Positions 54,569 to 63,772 of a DNA stretch of 64,000 nucleotides are shown one piece after another. Source of the DNA: Agromyces mangrovi (GTDB lineage: Bacteria; Actinomycetota; Actinomycetes; Actinomycetales; Microbacteriaceae); assembly GCF_030296695.1 (NCBI RefSeq), contig NZ_AP027737.1, positions 434,001 through 498,000 on the forward strand, written 5' to 3'. The stretch's first letter is position 1; each line of letters starts with the position of its first letter. The notes under the pieces were generated by a model that saw nothing but the letters and a program-made list of their open reading frames with translations, made no database searches and had not been told where the DNA came from. A program made the translations under genes and the position numbers.

Positions 54569-55882
54569 TCAGGCGCCCAGCACCCGGTCGAGGTAGGGGT
54601 TCGCGAACCGTCGTTCCGGGTCGAGCCGGTCGCGCACCGCGAGGAAGTCGTCGAACCTGGGGTACGCCTCGCGCAGGTACTCGGCCGTGCGCGTGTGCAT
54701 CTTGCCCCAGTGCGGGCGGCCGCCGTGCGCGACCATGATCTCCTCGACGCCGGCGAAGTACTCCGTCGGATCCTCGCGGAAGTACCGGTGCACCGCGATG
54801 TAGCCGGTCGGGCGCTGGTACGCGGTCGACAGCCACACGTCGTCGGCCGCGGCGGCGCGCACCTCGATCGGGAAGCTCACGCGCCATCCCCGCCGCTCGA
54901 TGAGGGCGCGCACCTCGCGGAACGCCTCGGGCACCCGCTCGAGCGGCAGCGCGTACTCCAACTCGCGGAACCGCACCGCGCGGCGCGAGGCGTACACGCG
55001 GGCCGACCGGTCGCTCCACTCGCGGCTCGAGAGCGCGCGCTCGACGAGCTTCGCGGCGTGCGGCGTGAGCGGCGGCGCGAGCTTCCCCAGCACGCTCACC
55101 GCGCCGACCGCGCCGTTGGCGAGCAACTCGTCGTCGACGAAGCGGGCGAACGGATGCTGCGGGGCGAGCGCTGCATCCACGGGCATCCGCGTGTTGGTCA
55201 TCGTCAGCACCCGCGACGTGTGCGGGAACCAGTAGAACTCGAAGTGGTCGACGCCTGCGACGCGGTCGGTCCACTCCTCGAGCACGGCGTCGAGCGGCTC
55301 GGGTCGCTCCGCGGCGTGCAGCGCGAACTCGGGCACGAGGTCGAGGTCGAGCTCGACGAGCACGCCCAGGGCGCCGAGGCCGAGGCGCACCGCCGGCAGC
55401 AGTTCAGGGTGCTCGGTGGCGCTCACCGACAGCAGCTCGCCGGTGCCCGTCACGATGCGGGCGCCCGCGATGCGCGTGGCGAGCCCGCCGAAGGCGAGCC
55501 CCGTGCCGTGCGTGCCGGTCGAGGTCGCGCCGGCGATCGACTGCCGGTCGATGTCGCCCATGTTCTGCATTGCGAGGCCGTGCGGCGCCAGCAGCTCGGG
55601 CAGGCGGAACAGGCGCGTGCCGGCGCGCAGCGTGACGCGTCCGGTCGCCTCTTCGACCGCGACGAGGCCCGAGAGGTCGTCGAGGTCGAGCTGCACGTCG
55701 GGTGCGACCGCGATTCCGCTGAAGCTGTGGCTCGCGCCGACGGGCTTGACGCGCAGGCCGGCGCGCCCCGCAGCCTGCACCGCGCGCTGCACGGCCTCGG
55801 GGGTTGCGGGGCGCTCGACCCGGTGCGGCTTCACGCGCTCGGTGCGGCCCCAGTTGCGCCAGGTGCCGCCCGATGCCGTCAC
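54569..55882 (-). CDS. FAD-dependent aldonolactone oxidase (D-arabinono-1,4-lactone oxidase type)
   Basis: 437 residues. FAD domain with VKPVGASHSFSGIAVA (covalent His site), AMQNMGDIDRQSIAGATSTGTHGTG, and a C-terminal ALO domain ending with GRPHWGK, the substrate motif of L-gulono/D-arabinono-lactone oxidases. It oxidises an aldonolactone, possibly toward an ascorbate-like product. GTG 55882 overlaps the stop of the upstream gene by 4 bp (GTGA). No membrane helix. Confidence 0.9.
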   Translation of the reverse strand: MTASGGTWRNWGRTERVKPHRVERPATPEAVQRAVQAAGRAGLRVKPVGASHSFSGIAVAPDVQLDLDDLSGLVAVEEATGRVTLRAGTRLFRLPELLAPHGLAMQNMGDIDRQSIAGATSTGTHGTGLAFGGLATRIAGARIVTGTGELLSVSATEHPELLPAVRLGLGALGVLVELDLDLVPEFALHAAERPEPLDAVLEEWTDRVAGVDHFEFYWFPHTSRVLTMTNTRMPVDAALAPQHPFARFVDDELLANGAVGAVSVLGKLAPPLTPHAAKLVERALSSREWSDRSARVYASRRAVRFRELEYALPLERVPEAFREVRALIERRGWRVSFPIEVRAAAADDVWLSTAYQRPTGYIAVHRYFREDPTEYFAGVEEIMVAHGGRPHWGKMHTRTAEYLREAYPRFDDFLAVRDRLDPERRFANPYLDRVLGA

Positions 55883-57111
55883 AGGAATGCCCTGCCGTCG
55901 CCGCGGTAGGTCGACACGACGTCGACGACCCGGCCCCCGTGCACGACCTGGAACGCGTCGAGGTGCTCGCTCAGCTCGCCCGACTTCGCGTGGCGCAGCC
56001 AGACACGGTCGCCCGGGCGCAGGTCGCCGGCGTCGCCGCCGATCACCGGGCTCTGCACCTCGCCGGCGGCCTCCCGCCCGATGAACGAGAGCCCGGCGGG
56101 GTGCACGGGCTTGGGCAGGCGGTCCTCCCCGGGCGGGCCCGACGCGATCCAGCCGCCGCCGAGCAGGGTCGCGTGCTTGCCATCGGGGCGACGCACCACG
56201 TCGAGGGCGAAGGCGGATGCGGGTGCCGGCGTGAACCCGGCGTAGCCGTCGAAGTAGTGCCCGGCGAACAGGCCGCTGCCCGCCGCGAGCTCCGTGACCG
56301 ACGGGTCGCTCGCGGTGAGCTCGAGCGAACCGGTGCCGCCGCCGTTGACGAACCGCAGGTCGACGTGCCGGCCGACCGCGGCGACCACGGCCGCGCGACG
56401 CTCGCGCAGCTCCTCCATCGAGCGTTCGCGCATCCACCGCAGGAACCGGCCCGAGGGACCTGCGGCGCCGTCGGCGATGCCGGCGACCTGCGCCTCGTAG
56501 GCCATGAGCCCGATGAGGCGGAACCCCGGCCGCTCGGCGATGCGCGCGGCGAGCTCGCCGGCCTGCTCGGGCGTGCGCACGGGCGATCGCCGCACGCCGA
56601 CGTGGCCGAGGCCGGGCGCGCGCCACGCGGCATCCAGTTCGAGGCAGACCTGCACGGTCTCGCGGCGTGAGGGGGCGAGCACCCGGTCGATCAGGTCGAG
56701 CTGCTCGACCGAGTCGACCATGATCGTGACGCGACGTGCGAGCTCGGGGTCGATCGACAGCGAGCGGATGGCCCCGCGATCGGCCGTCGGGTAGCCGACG
56801 AGCACGTCGTCGATGGTCGTCGCCAGCCACAGCGCCTCGGCGAGCGTGTACGCCATGACGCCCGAGTAGCCGGGCACGCGCAGCAGCGCCTCGATGACCG
56901 GGCGGGAGCGGATCGACTTCGACGCGACGCGGATCGGCACGCCGTTCGCGCGCCGCAGCATGTCGGCGGCGTTCCAGCGCAGCGCGCCCAGGTGCAGTCC
57001 GCCGAGCGGCGCGTCGAGGCCGGACGTCGCGGCGTCGAGCTCGGCGGCGACGCGGCCGGCGTCGGGGCGGGGGCCGACGGCGTCGGGGCGGGGTGCGAGG
57101 TCGAGGGTCAC
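55879..57111 (-). CDS. PLP alanine-racemase-fold amino acid deaminase/aldolase
   Basis: 410 residues, fold-type III. PLP Lys in IRVASKSIRS, TIM-barrel repeats (GVMAYTLAEALWLA, QVCLELDAAWRAPG, RLIGLMAYEAQVAG), and the C-terminal beta domain with RHAKSGELSEHLD, like D-threonine aldolase/D-serine dehydratase. It probably works on a D-hydroxy amino acid; I cannot say which. GTG start overlaps the TetR stop by 4 bp after frame correction. Middle gene of a three-gene operon. Confidence 0.85.
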   Translation of the reverse strand: MTLDLAPRPDAVGPRPDAGRVAAELDAATSGLDAPLGGLHLGALRWNAADMLRRANGVPIRVASKSIRSRPVIEALLRVPGYSGVMAYTLAEALWLATTIDDVLVGYPTADRGAIRSLSIDPELARRVTIMVDSVEQLDLIDRVLAPSRRETVQVCLELDAAWRAPGLGHVGVRRSPVRTPEQAGELAARIAERPGFRLIGLMAYEAQVAGIADGAAGPSGRFLRWMRERSMEELRERRAAVVAAVGRHVDLRFVNGGGTGSLELTASDPSVTELAAGSGLFAGHYFDGYAGFTPAPASAFALDVVRRPDGKHATLLGGGWIASGPPGEDRLPKPVHPAGLSFIGREAAGEVQSPVIGGDAGDLRPGDRVWLRHAKSGELSEHLDAFQVVHGGRVVDVVSTYRGDGRAFL

Positions 57112-57808
57112 GTGATGGCTCCTGGGGCGGGATCGGAGTCGGCGGGGTCGGGGGTGCGGCGGCGGCGTGCTCGGCGGCGGCGTGCTCGGCGGCCTCCGAG
57201 TGGGCGGGCGCGGAGTCGGGCACGGCCTCGCGGCCGATCGTCTCGGCGAGCAGGTCGATCGCGGCCTCGGCCGCCGCGTCGTCGCGCGTGACGAGCCAGG
57301 TCATGGTGATGCCGTCGGTCATGGCGACGAGCAGGCCCGCGATGTCGCGCACCGGGCGACGCCAGCGCACGCCCGCGCGTGCGGCCGCGGCGTCGAGGGA
57401 CGCCTCGGCGAGGTCGTGGTATCGCCGGTACTGGCGCCGGGCCACGTCGTGCCGTTCGGGGTCGCGCAGCGCGTGCTGGGTGAGCTCGAGCATCGCCTGC
57501 TCCGCGTCGGGGTCGCCGCGCAGGTGGTCGAGGTAGCGCCGAAGGCCGAGCCGCACCACGTCGCCGACGTCGGATCCGGGGAGCTCGTCGACGAGCAGGG
57601 CCGCCCCCTCGGCGCCGACGACGTGCTCGATCAAGGCGTCGACGAGTTCGTCGCGCGAGTCGAACGCGTAGTGGAAGCTGGCGAGCGACATGCCCGCCTC
57701 GGCGACGATCGCTCGGGTGGTGGCCTGCGCGAGCCCACGGCGTGCGACCACGCGCAGCGCGGCGCGCACGAGCGCCTCGCGCCGATCGGCGGCGGACATG
57801 CGTGGCAT
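57108..57808 (-). CDS. TetR family repressor, 3' end shifted
   Basis: About 233 residues. TetR helix-turn-helix near the N-terminus (REALVRAALRVVARRGLAQATTRAIVAEAGMSLASFHYAF). Without correction the frame loses its stop and runs on through the racemase region into the lactone-oxidase frame. One added C in the run 57150-57154 gives APPDPADSDPAPGAIT and a stop (TGA) that overlaps the racemase GTG, matching the other 4-bp coupling. ATG 57808 has GGGGAGG. Palindrome at 57834-57853 is the likely operator. Confidence 0.85.
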
Positions 57809-57833
57809 CCGGCCTCCCCTGGCCCGACTCTGG

Positions 57834-57853
57834 ACTGGGTCAGTTGACCCAGT
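57834..57853. promoter_or_regulatory. TetR operator of the racemase/lactone-oxidase operon
   Basis: Perfect 20-bp palindrome ACTGGGTCAGTTGACCCAGT, 26 bp upstream of the TetR start. Half-site ACTGGG recurs nearby (CCCAGT at 57859). It also lies before the divergent Ig-protein gene. Confidence 0.75.
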
Positions 57854-57932
57854 TTCGCCCAGTATGCCGCAATGCGGCGTCACGGTGCGACGACGATCCA
57901 CACGGGGTGCGAGAATCGTAGTCGGGGGACGC

Positions 57933-60093
57933 ATGCCGGTCGAGAGGCGCCGCATCGCGGCCGATACGGCCGCGCGCTCCGGCGCGCCCGGCGCCGACCG
58001 GCCGCAGCGCCGGAGACGCACCGTGGGCGCGGCCCTCGCCCTCTCCGTCGCCGCACTGTTCGGCGCCGCAGCGCTGGCCTCCGCGCCGGCAGCGGCCGCT
58101 CCGACGGCACCGACCGCTCCCCGGGCCTCGCCCCGGCCATCCAGTCGCCGGCCGACGGCGCGCTCGTGCTGTCACGCACCGTCGACGTCTCCGGCACCCG
58201 GCCGGCGGGCGCCGAGGTCACGCTCTCCAACCCGGCCGGCGGCGGGCCCCTCTGCGTGGTCGCCGCGGACGCCTCGCGCACCTGGAGCTGCCGGGTGACC
58301 CTGCCCGACGGCCCGAGCGTGCCGATCCGCGCGTCGGCCACGTCCGCGGGTGGCACGGCCACCGACCAGATCACGGTCGCCGTGCTCGGCCCGCCGTTCG
58401 TGCGGGTGCCCGACGGTGCGACCGACGGCACCGTCGCGGGCCTCGCGTATCCCGGCGCGGAGGTACGGGTCGGCGACCACACGGGCGGCGCGTGCGCGGC
58501 GACGGCAGACGCCTCGCGCGAGTGGTCGTGCATCCTCTCGGGCGGCAGCGGCGCCGAGCGACGGGTGCAGGCCACCCAGTCCACCGGGTTCAGCGCACCG
58601 TCGCGGTCCGCGCCCAGCGCCCCCTGACCATCCGGGTCGACCTCGCCGCACCCGCCGCACCGTTCGTGCGCACCCCGCGCGACGGCGCGCGCCTCGACAC
58701 GGGCGCGGCGACCGCGCGCGGCGTCGGCGAGCCGGGCGCCGAGGTCACGATCTACGAGGCGGGCGAACTGCTCTGCACGACGACCGTCGGCTCGGACGGC
58801 GCGTGGACCTGCGCCATCAGCGCACTCGGCGCAGGCTCGCACGTGCTCACGACCCTGCAGACCGACGCGGTGGGCAACATCAGCAACCCGACCGCGATCA
58901 ACGTGCTCGTCGGCGAGGCGGCTGCGGGCGGCGACGCAGGCGACGACGAAGCGGATGCCCCGGGCGGCACGTCCGAGCGCACGGACGCGGGGTCGGGATC
59001 AGGGGCCGACTCGGGGTCCGGCGCAAGCGACGAGCCCGATGCGGGCGGCACCGGGGGCTCGTCGTCGGAGTCCGCCGACGGCACGACGGGCACCGTCGAG
59101 GCCGGCGCCGCCGGGCCCGCGGGCGACTGGTCGCGCGCGACCGGCCTCACGACGGCCGTGCCGAGCGTCGCCACCGCCTCGGCGCTGCCCTGGATCGGCG
59201 CCCTCATCGCCGCGCTCATCGCGATCGTCGCCGTCGCGCTCCCGGCGCGTCTGATCCCCGCCCGTGCCGGCGCCGGCAACGCGGCCCTCCACCCCGCGGG
59301 GCGCAATCGGGTCGCATCCGACTTCGACCGCACGCCCGTGGTGCCGATCGGCCGTCGCACCGCGGTCGCACTCGCCGTCGTCGTCGCATCACTGCTCGCC
59401 CTCATCACGACACCGGTCGCCGCGCTCGGAACCGCGATGCGGACGCTGCTCGCGATCGGCATCGCCCTCGCGATCGTCAACGTCGTCGCATCCGTGCTGC
59501 CCGCCCTGCTGATGCGCCGGGTGCCGACCGCGAAGGCGCGCACGGTCGCCGCCCCCTGGGGCATCGTGCTCGTCGCCGTCGCGTCGTTCGCCGCCCGCGT
59601 CGTGGGCTTCGACGCCGTCGTGCTGTCCGGCGTGGTCACGCGCGTGCGCTTCGACGGCCAGTCGCCTGCCGCGGTACGCGGACGGGTCGCGGTGCTGCGC
59701 ATCACCGGCCTGCTGCTGCTCGCGCTGGGCGCCTGGGCGGGCCTCCAGGTCGCGCCCGCCGCCGACGGATTCTCGCACACGCTCGTGGCCGAGGTGCTCA
59801 CGGTCGTCACGCTCTCGGCCGCCACATCGGCGGCCGCGCTGCTCGTGCCGCTGCCGCACACGGCGGGCCGCGCGATCATGAACCGCTCACCGGTCACGTG
59901 GGCGCTCCTCGCCCTGGGGGCGGGAGTGCTGGTCGCGCTGCTCGTCTCGACGCGGTACGCGGAGTCGACGCTGCCCGTGCTGGCCCCCGCGCTCGCGGCG
60001 GGCCTCGCGGTGATCGCCGCGGTGGCCGGCCTCGTGCGGCTGCGGCGGTGGCTCGCCGCCCGACGCGGCGCGGAGGCCCCGGCCGGCCGATAG
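57933..60093 (+). pseudogene. Ig-module multi-pass membrane protein, two frameshifts
   Basis: About 720 residues after two corrections. Signal peptide (RRRRTVGAALALSVAALFGAAALAS), three Ig-like beta modules each with the same motif C-x11-C ending in W-[ST]-C (CVVAADASRTWSC, CAATADASREWSC, CTTTVGSDGAWTC), then a Gly/Ser/Asp/Glu linker and about eight membrane helices (first ALPWIGALIAALIAIVAVAL). The frame breaks at a C run (58129-58132 or 58141-58144) and at CCCCC 58620-58624. I know no named family with this order; a surface adhesin or sensor fits. Divergent from the TetR gene. Confidence 0.72.
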
Positions 60094-60102
60094 GCTCGAC
60101 CC

Positions 60103-61029
60103 ATGCGACTTGGGGTGCTCGACGTGGGCTCCAACACCGTTCACCTGCTCGTGGTCGATGCTCATCGCGGCGCCGCACCGGTACCGAGCGCCTCGCACAA
60201 GTCGGTGCTCCGGCTCATGCGCTACCTCGGCGACGACGGGGCGATCAGCGACGAGGGCGTCGACGCCATCCTCACCGCGATCCGCGGCGCGGTCGCGACC
60301 GCCGAGGAGGCCGGCGTCGAGGAGCTGCTGCCGCTCGCGACCTCCGCGCTGCGCGAGGCGACGAACGGCGAGGAGGTGCTCGCGCTCATCGCGCGCGAGA
60401 CCGGCGTCGAGCTGCGCGTGCTCTCGGGCGAGGACGAGGCGCGCATCACCTTCCTCGCCGTGCGCCGCTGGTACGGCTGGTCGGCCGAGCAGCTGCTGCT
60501 GTTCGACATCGGCGGCGGGTCGCTCGAGATCGCCGCGGGCGGCGACGAGCAGCCCGACGTCGCCATCTCGGTGCCGCTCGGTGCGGGGCGCTCCACGATC
60601 GGATTCCTCCCCGACGACCCGCCGACCCGCGACCAGCTCGACGCGCTGCGCACGCATGCGGCGGGCGTGCTCGCAGAGGCGCGCGAGCAGTTCGCCGAAC
60701 TCCCCGACCCCGCCCACGTGGTCGGCTCCTCGAAGACGATCCGCTCGCTCGCCCGGCTCGCCGGCTCGGTCGTCGACGGCGTCGGGTCGAACGAGCGCAG
60801 CCTGCTGCGCCTGCGCCAGCTCGACGACTGGGTGCCGCGCCTGGCGAAGATCCCGGCCGACGCGCGCACCGCGCTGCCCGGCATCACGGCCGATCGCACG
60901 TTCCAGATCGTCGCCGGCGGCGTCGTGCTCGCCGAGACCATGCGGGCGTTCGAGGTGAAGGAGCTCGAGGTCTCGCCGTGGGCGCTGCGCGAGGGCGTGC
61001 TGCTGCGCTACCTCGACCTGCTGAGCTGA
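60103..61029 (+). CDS. Ppx/GppA phosphatase family protein
   Basis: 308 residues, ASKHA fold. GVLDVGSNTVHLLVVD (phosphate-1), ATSALREATNGEEVL, FDIGGGSLEIA (phosphate-2). Hydrolyses polyphosphate or (p)ppGpp pentaphosphate; the short length matches Ppx1-like actinobacterial forms. TAGGCT lies 6 nt before ATG (leaderless). Confidence 0.93.
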   Translation: MRLGVLDVGSNTVHLLVVDAHRGAAPVPSASHKSVLRLMRYLGDDGAISDEGVDAILTAIRGAVATAEEAGVEELLPLATSALREATNGEEVLALIARETGVELRVLSGEDEARITFLAVRRWYGWSAEQLLLFDIGGGSLEIAAGGDEQPDVAISVPLGAGRSTIGFLPDDPPTRDQLDALRTHAAGVLAEAREQFAELPDPAHVVGSSKTIRSLARLAGSVVDGVGSNERSLLRLRQLDDWVPRLAKIPADARTALPGITADRTFQIVAGGVVLAETMRAFEVKELEVSPWALREGVLLRYLDLLS

Positions 61030-61063
61030 CCCCCGAGGGTGCAGGGGCGGGCGGATGCCCCGC

Positions 61064-62677
61064 TCAGCGCGGCACGTCGCGCAGCCGGAACCCGATCACC
61101 CCGACGACCGCGGTGCCGACCGCGACGACCGACAGCCACAGCTCGGCCGCGGCGTCGACGTCGTCGACCGGCACGTCGCCGACGACGTGCGTAGGTGAGA
61201 GCGCGAGCGCCCAATCGGGCAGCGAGAGCGTGCCGCCGAGCAGGTCGGCGAACACGGCGTACGCGAGCACGAGCCAGATGAGGCTCGACCAGCCGGGCAC
61301 GAGGCCGAACAGCAGCATCCCGAGCCCGCCGATCACGAGCACCGCGGGCAGGTACGCTGCGGTCGCCTCGAGCACGCCGTCGACGCGGTCCCCCGCGGTC
61401 CACGCGAGCCCAGCGCCGCCGACGACCAGTGCGATGCAGGCGAAGACGGCGGCGGTGACGGCGTGCGTCGTCATCCAGCCGACGCGGTGCGTCGCGCGCG
61501 CGAGCGTGGGTTCGAGCCTCCCGCCGGTCTCCTCGGCGTGCAGGCGGAGCATGGCCTGTGCGAGGCATCCCATCGCCATGAACGCGATGAGCAGCAGCGT
61601 GAAGCCCGCGTACGACTCGTTGACCTGGTCGGCCGCGTCGGCGCCGAACATGCCGGCGAGTGCGGGGTTCGCGGCGACGGCGTCGGCGATGTCGTCCGTG
61701 AACGCGCCGAACACGATGCCGACGACGGCGGCGCCGGCGATCCAGCCCAGCCCTGCCGGTGCGTGGGCGCGCAGCGCGAGCCCGAGGGTCGACGCGCCGA
61801 AGCGGCTCGCGCGGCGCGGGCCGGGTCGCGAGGCGACCATCGCCGAGCCCAGGTCGCGGCTGCCGACCAGCACGAGGCCCGCGACCACGAGCACGATCGC
61901 CACGGCGAGCGCGAGCACCAGCGGCCACACTCGGCTGTCGTCGGCGAACGGGCGCGTCTCCTGCTGCCAGGCGAGCGGCGAGAGCCACTTCCAGGCGGTG
62001 TCGCGCACGTCGCCGATCGCTCGGGTGAGGTACGCGCCGCCGAGGACGACGATGCCGACCGCGGTGACGCCCGCGGCGCGGCGCACGAGCTGCCCGACGA
62101 ACGTCGCGAGGCCCGCGAACACCCCGCCGAGCGTCGCGATCGAGGCGCCATACAGCCACGCGGCATCCGCCGGTTCGCCGTACGCGATGAGCACGAGGGC
62201 CATGCCGGTGCCGACGAGCGCGAGCGCGACGGCGGTCACGACCACGGCGGCGGTCCACGGCGCACGGCGGCCGACCCCGCGCGAGCGGAGCAGCTCGAGC
62301 AGGCCCGACTCCTCGGGCGCGCGGGTCTGGCGGGCGACCAGGAAGAGCCCCATCAGCGGAATCGCGATCGCGGCGATGAACCCGAACTCGTTGGCCGCGA
62401 CGCCCCCGAGCGTGTCGGCGCCGTAGGGCGTGCCGTTGATCGCGGCCATCGCGGGGTCGGAACCGACGGTCTGTTCGTAGGTCGCGAGCTGCTCGGGCGT
62501 GCCGTACGTGGTGTCGAGCGCGGCGACGGTCGCGGCGTACCCGCCGACGAGCGCGAGCACCCAGATGACGGGCGCCTTCCAGCCGGTGCGCAACTGCACG
62601 CGCAGCACCGCGCCGAAGCCGCTGCCGGCGGACTCGGCGGGCCGCGCGCCGGTCGCGCGCGCCTCGGTGGTGGTCAT
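61064..62677 (-). CDS. ABC transporter permease (polyketide-antibiotic exporter type)
   Basis: 537 residues, about 12 helices in two similar halves (ABC-2 like; FGAVLRVQLRTGW at the start, GWIAGAAVVGIVFGAF in the second half). The arrangement ATPase - large permease under PadR is typical of actinobacterial antibiotic exporters. Its ATG shares one base with the ATPase stop (TGATG). Confidence 0.88.
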   Translation of the reverse strand: MTTTEARATGARPAESAGSGFGAVLRVQLRTGWKAPVIWVLALVGGYAATVAALDTTYGTPEQLATYEQTVGSDPAMAAINGTPYGADTLGGVAANEFGFIAAIAIPLMGLFLVARQTRAPEESGLLELLRSRGVGRRAPWTAAVVVTAVALALVGTGMALVLIAYGEPADAAWLYGASIATLGGVFAGLATFVGQLVRRAAGVTAVGIVVLGGAYLTRAIGDVRDTAWKWLSPLAWQQETRPFADDSRVWPLVLALAVAIVLVVAGLVLVGSRDLGSAMVASRPGPRRASRFGASTLGLALRAHAPAGLGWIAGAAVVGIVFGAFTDDIADAVAANPALAGMFGADAADQVNESYAGFTLLLIAFMAMGCLAQAMLRLHAEETGGRLEPTLARATHRVGWMTTHAVTAAVFACIALVVGGAGLAWTAGDRVDGVLEATAAYLPAVLVIGGLGMLLFGLVPGWSSLIWLVLAYAVFADLLGGTLSLPDWALALSPTHVVGDVPVDDVDAAAELWLSVVAVGTAVVGVIGFRLRDVPR

Positions 62678-63570
62678 CACGCGTCCTCGTACTCGCTGAG
62701 GAAGAGCTCGTCGAGGCTCGGCGGGCGCACGGTCAGTGCGCTCACCCCCGCGGCGAGCAGGGGCGGCAGCACCGTGTCGAGCGCACCGGGGTCGACCGAG
62801 AAGCTCAGCTCGGTGCCGTCGCCCGCGGGCGTGCGCTCGAGACCCGAGACCGACGCGTGGTCGAGCGGCGGGGCCGGGGTCGTCGTGACAGCGTGCACCG
62901 ACGTGCGCGAGAGGCTGCGCAGCTCGGCGACGCTGCCCGAGCGCACGATCCTCCCCTTGCGGATGATCGCGACGTCCTCGCACAGCGCGTCGACCTCGCT
63001 CAGGATGTGGCTCGACAGCAGCACGGATGCCCCTGCGGCGGCGCGCTCCGCGACGGTCTCGCGGAAGACCTCCTCCATGAGCGGGTCGAGCCCGCTGGTC
63101 GGCTCGTCGAGCACCAGCAGGTCGGCGTCGGCGGAGAACGCGGCGACGAGCGCCACCTTCTGCCGGTTGCCCTTGGAGTAGTCGCGTACGCGCTTGGTCG
63201 GGTCGAGGTCGAACCGCTCGATCAGCGCGTCGCGGCGCTCGGTGTTGACGGCGGGGCCCGACGAGGTCAGCACGTCGATGCACTGCCCGCCGGTGAGCTG
63301 CGGCCAGAGCGCCACGTCGCCGGGCACGTAGGCGAGCCGGCGGTGCAGGCGCACGGCGTGCGCCCACGGGTCGTCGCCGAAGAGGCGCGCCTCGCCCGAG
63401 GTCTTGCGCATCAGCCCGAGCAGCACGCGGATCGTCGTGGACTTTCCCGCGCCGTTCGGCCCGAGGAACCCGAGCACCTGCCCTTCGGCCAGCCGGAGGT
63501 CGAGGCCGTCGAGCGCCCGCACCTTCCCGAAATGCTTGTGCAGCCCCTCGATCTCGACCACGTCCGTCAT
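62677..63570 (-). CDS. ABC transporter ATPase
   Basis: 297 residues. Walker A GPNGAGKST, signature YSKGNRQKV (non-canonical, typical of this family), Walker B LLVLDEPTSGLDPL, H-loop SSHILSE. The C-terminal ~75 residues form the usual accessory domain. GGAGG 5 nt before ATG. Drives the downstream permease. TACAGT about 40 nt upstream may be the -10. Confidence 0.94.
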   Translation of the reverse strand: MTDVVEIEGLHKHFGKVRALDGLDLRLAEGQVLGFLGPNGAGKSTTIRVLLGLMRKTSGEARLFGDDPWAHAVRLHRRLAYVPGDVALWPQLTGGQCIDVLTSSGPAVNTERRDALIERFDLDPTKRVRDYSKGNRQKVALVAAFSADADLLVLDEPTSGLDPLMEEVFRETVAERAAAGASVLLSSHILSEVDALCEDVAIIRKGRIVRSGSVAELRSLSRTSVHAVTTTPAPPLDHASVSGLERTPAGDGTELSFSVDPGALDTVLPPLLAAGVSALTVRPPSLDELFLSEYEDA

Positions 63571-63699
63571 CGCGTCCTCCGCCCGCCTCGCAAGATGCCC
63601 GTTCGGGGCCACTGTATCGGCGGAGCGGGCGCGGGCGACAGGGCCGGGCGTGCACGTCCGCTTCGGGGGCATCCGCTCGCCTCGTCTTGCTACTCGGTC

Positions 63700-63740
63700 T
63701 TGCCAAGTACCGGTACTCATGCCTACTATGTACCGGTACT
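63700..63740 (+). promoter_or_regulatory. PadR promoter with two operators
   Basis: TTGCCA (63700-63705), 18 bp, TACTAT (63724-63729). Palindrome AGTACCGGTACT (63706-63717) fills the spacer, and a second GTACCGGTAC (63730-63739) follows the -10; their centres are 23 bp apart. These are the likely PadR sites, placed to shut off the gene. Confidence 0.8.
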
Positions 63741-63772
63741 CAGTGACACTGACCAGATGGGCGGCACGACTC

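Noticed and set aside
54569..58021. TetR-lactone oxidase fusion protein
   Set aside because: It exists only because one base is missing in a C run; the middle would be antisense-like out-of-frame racemase sequence.
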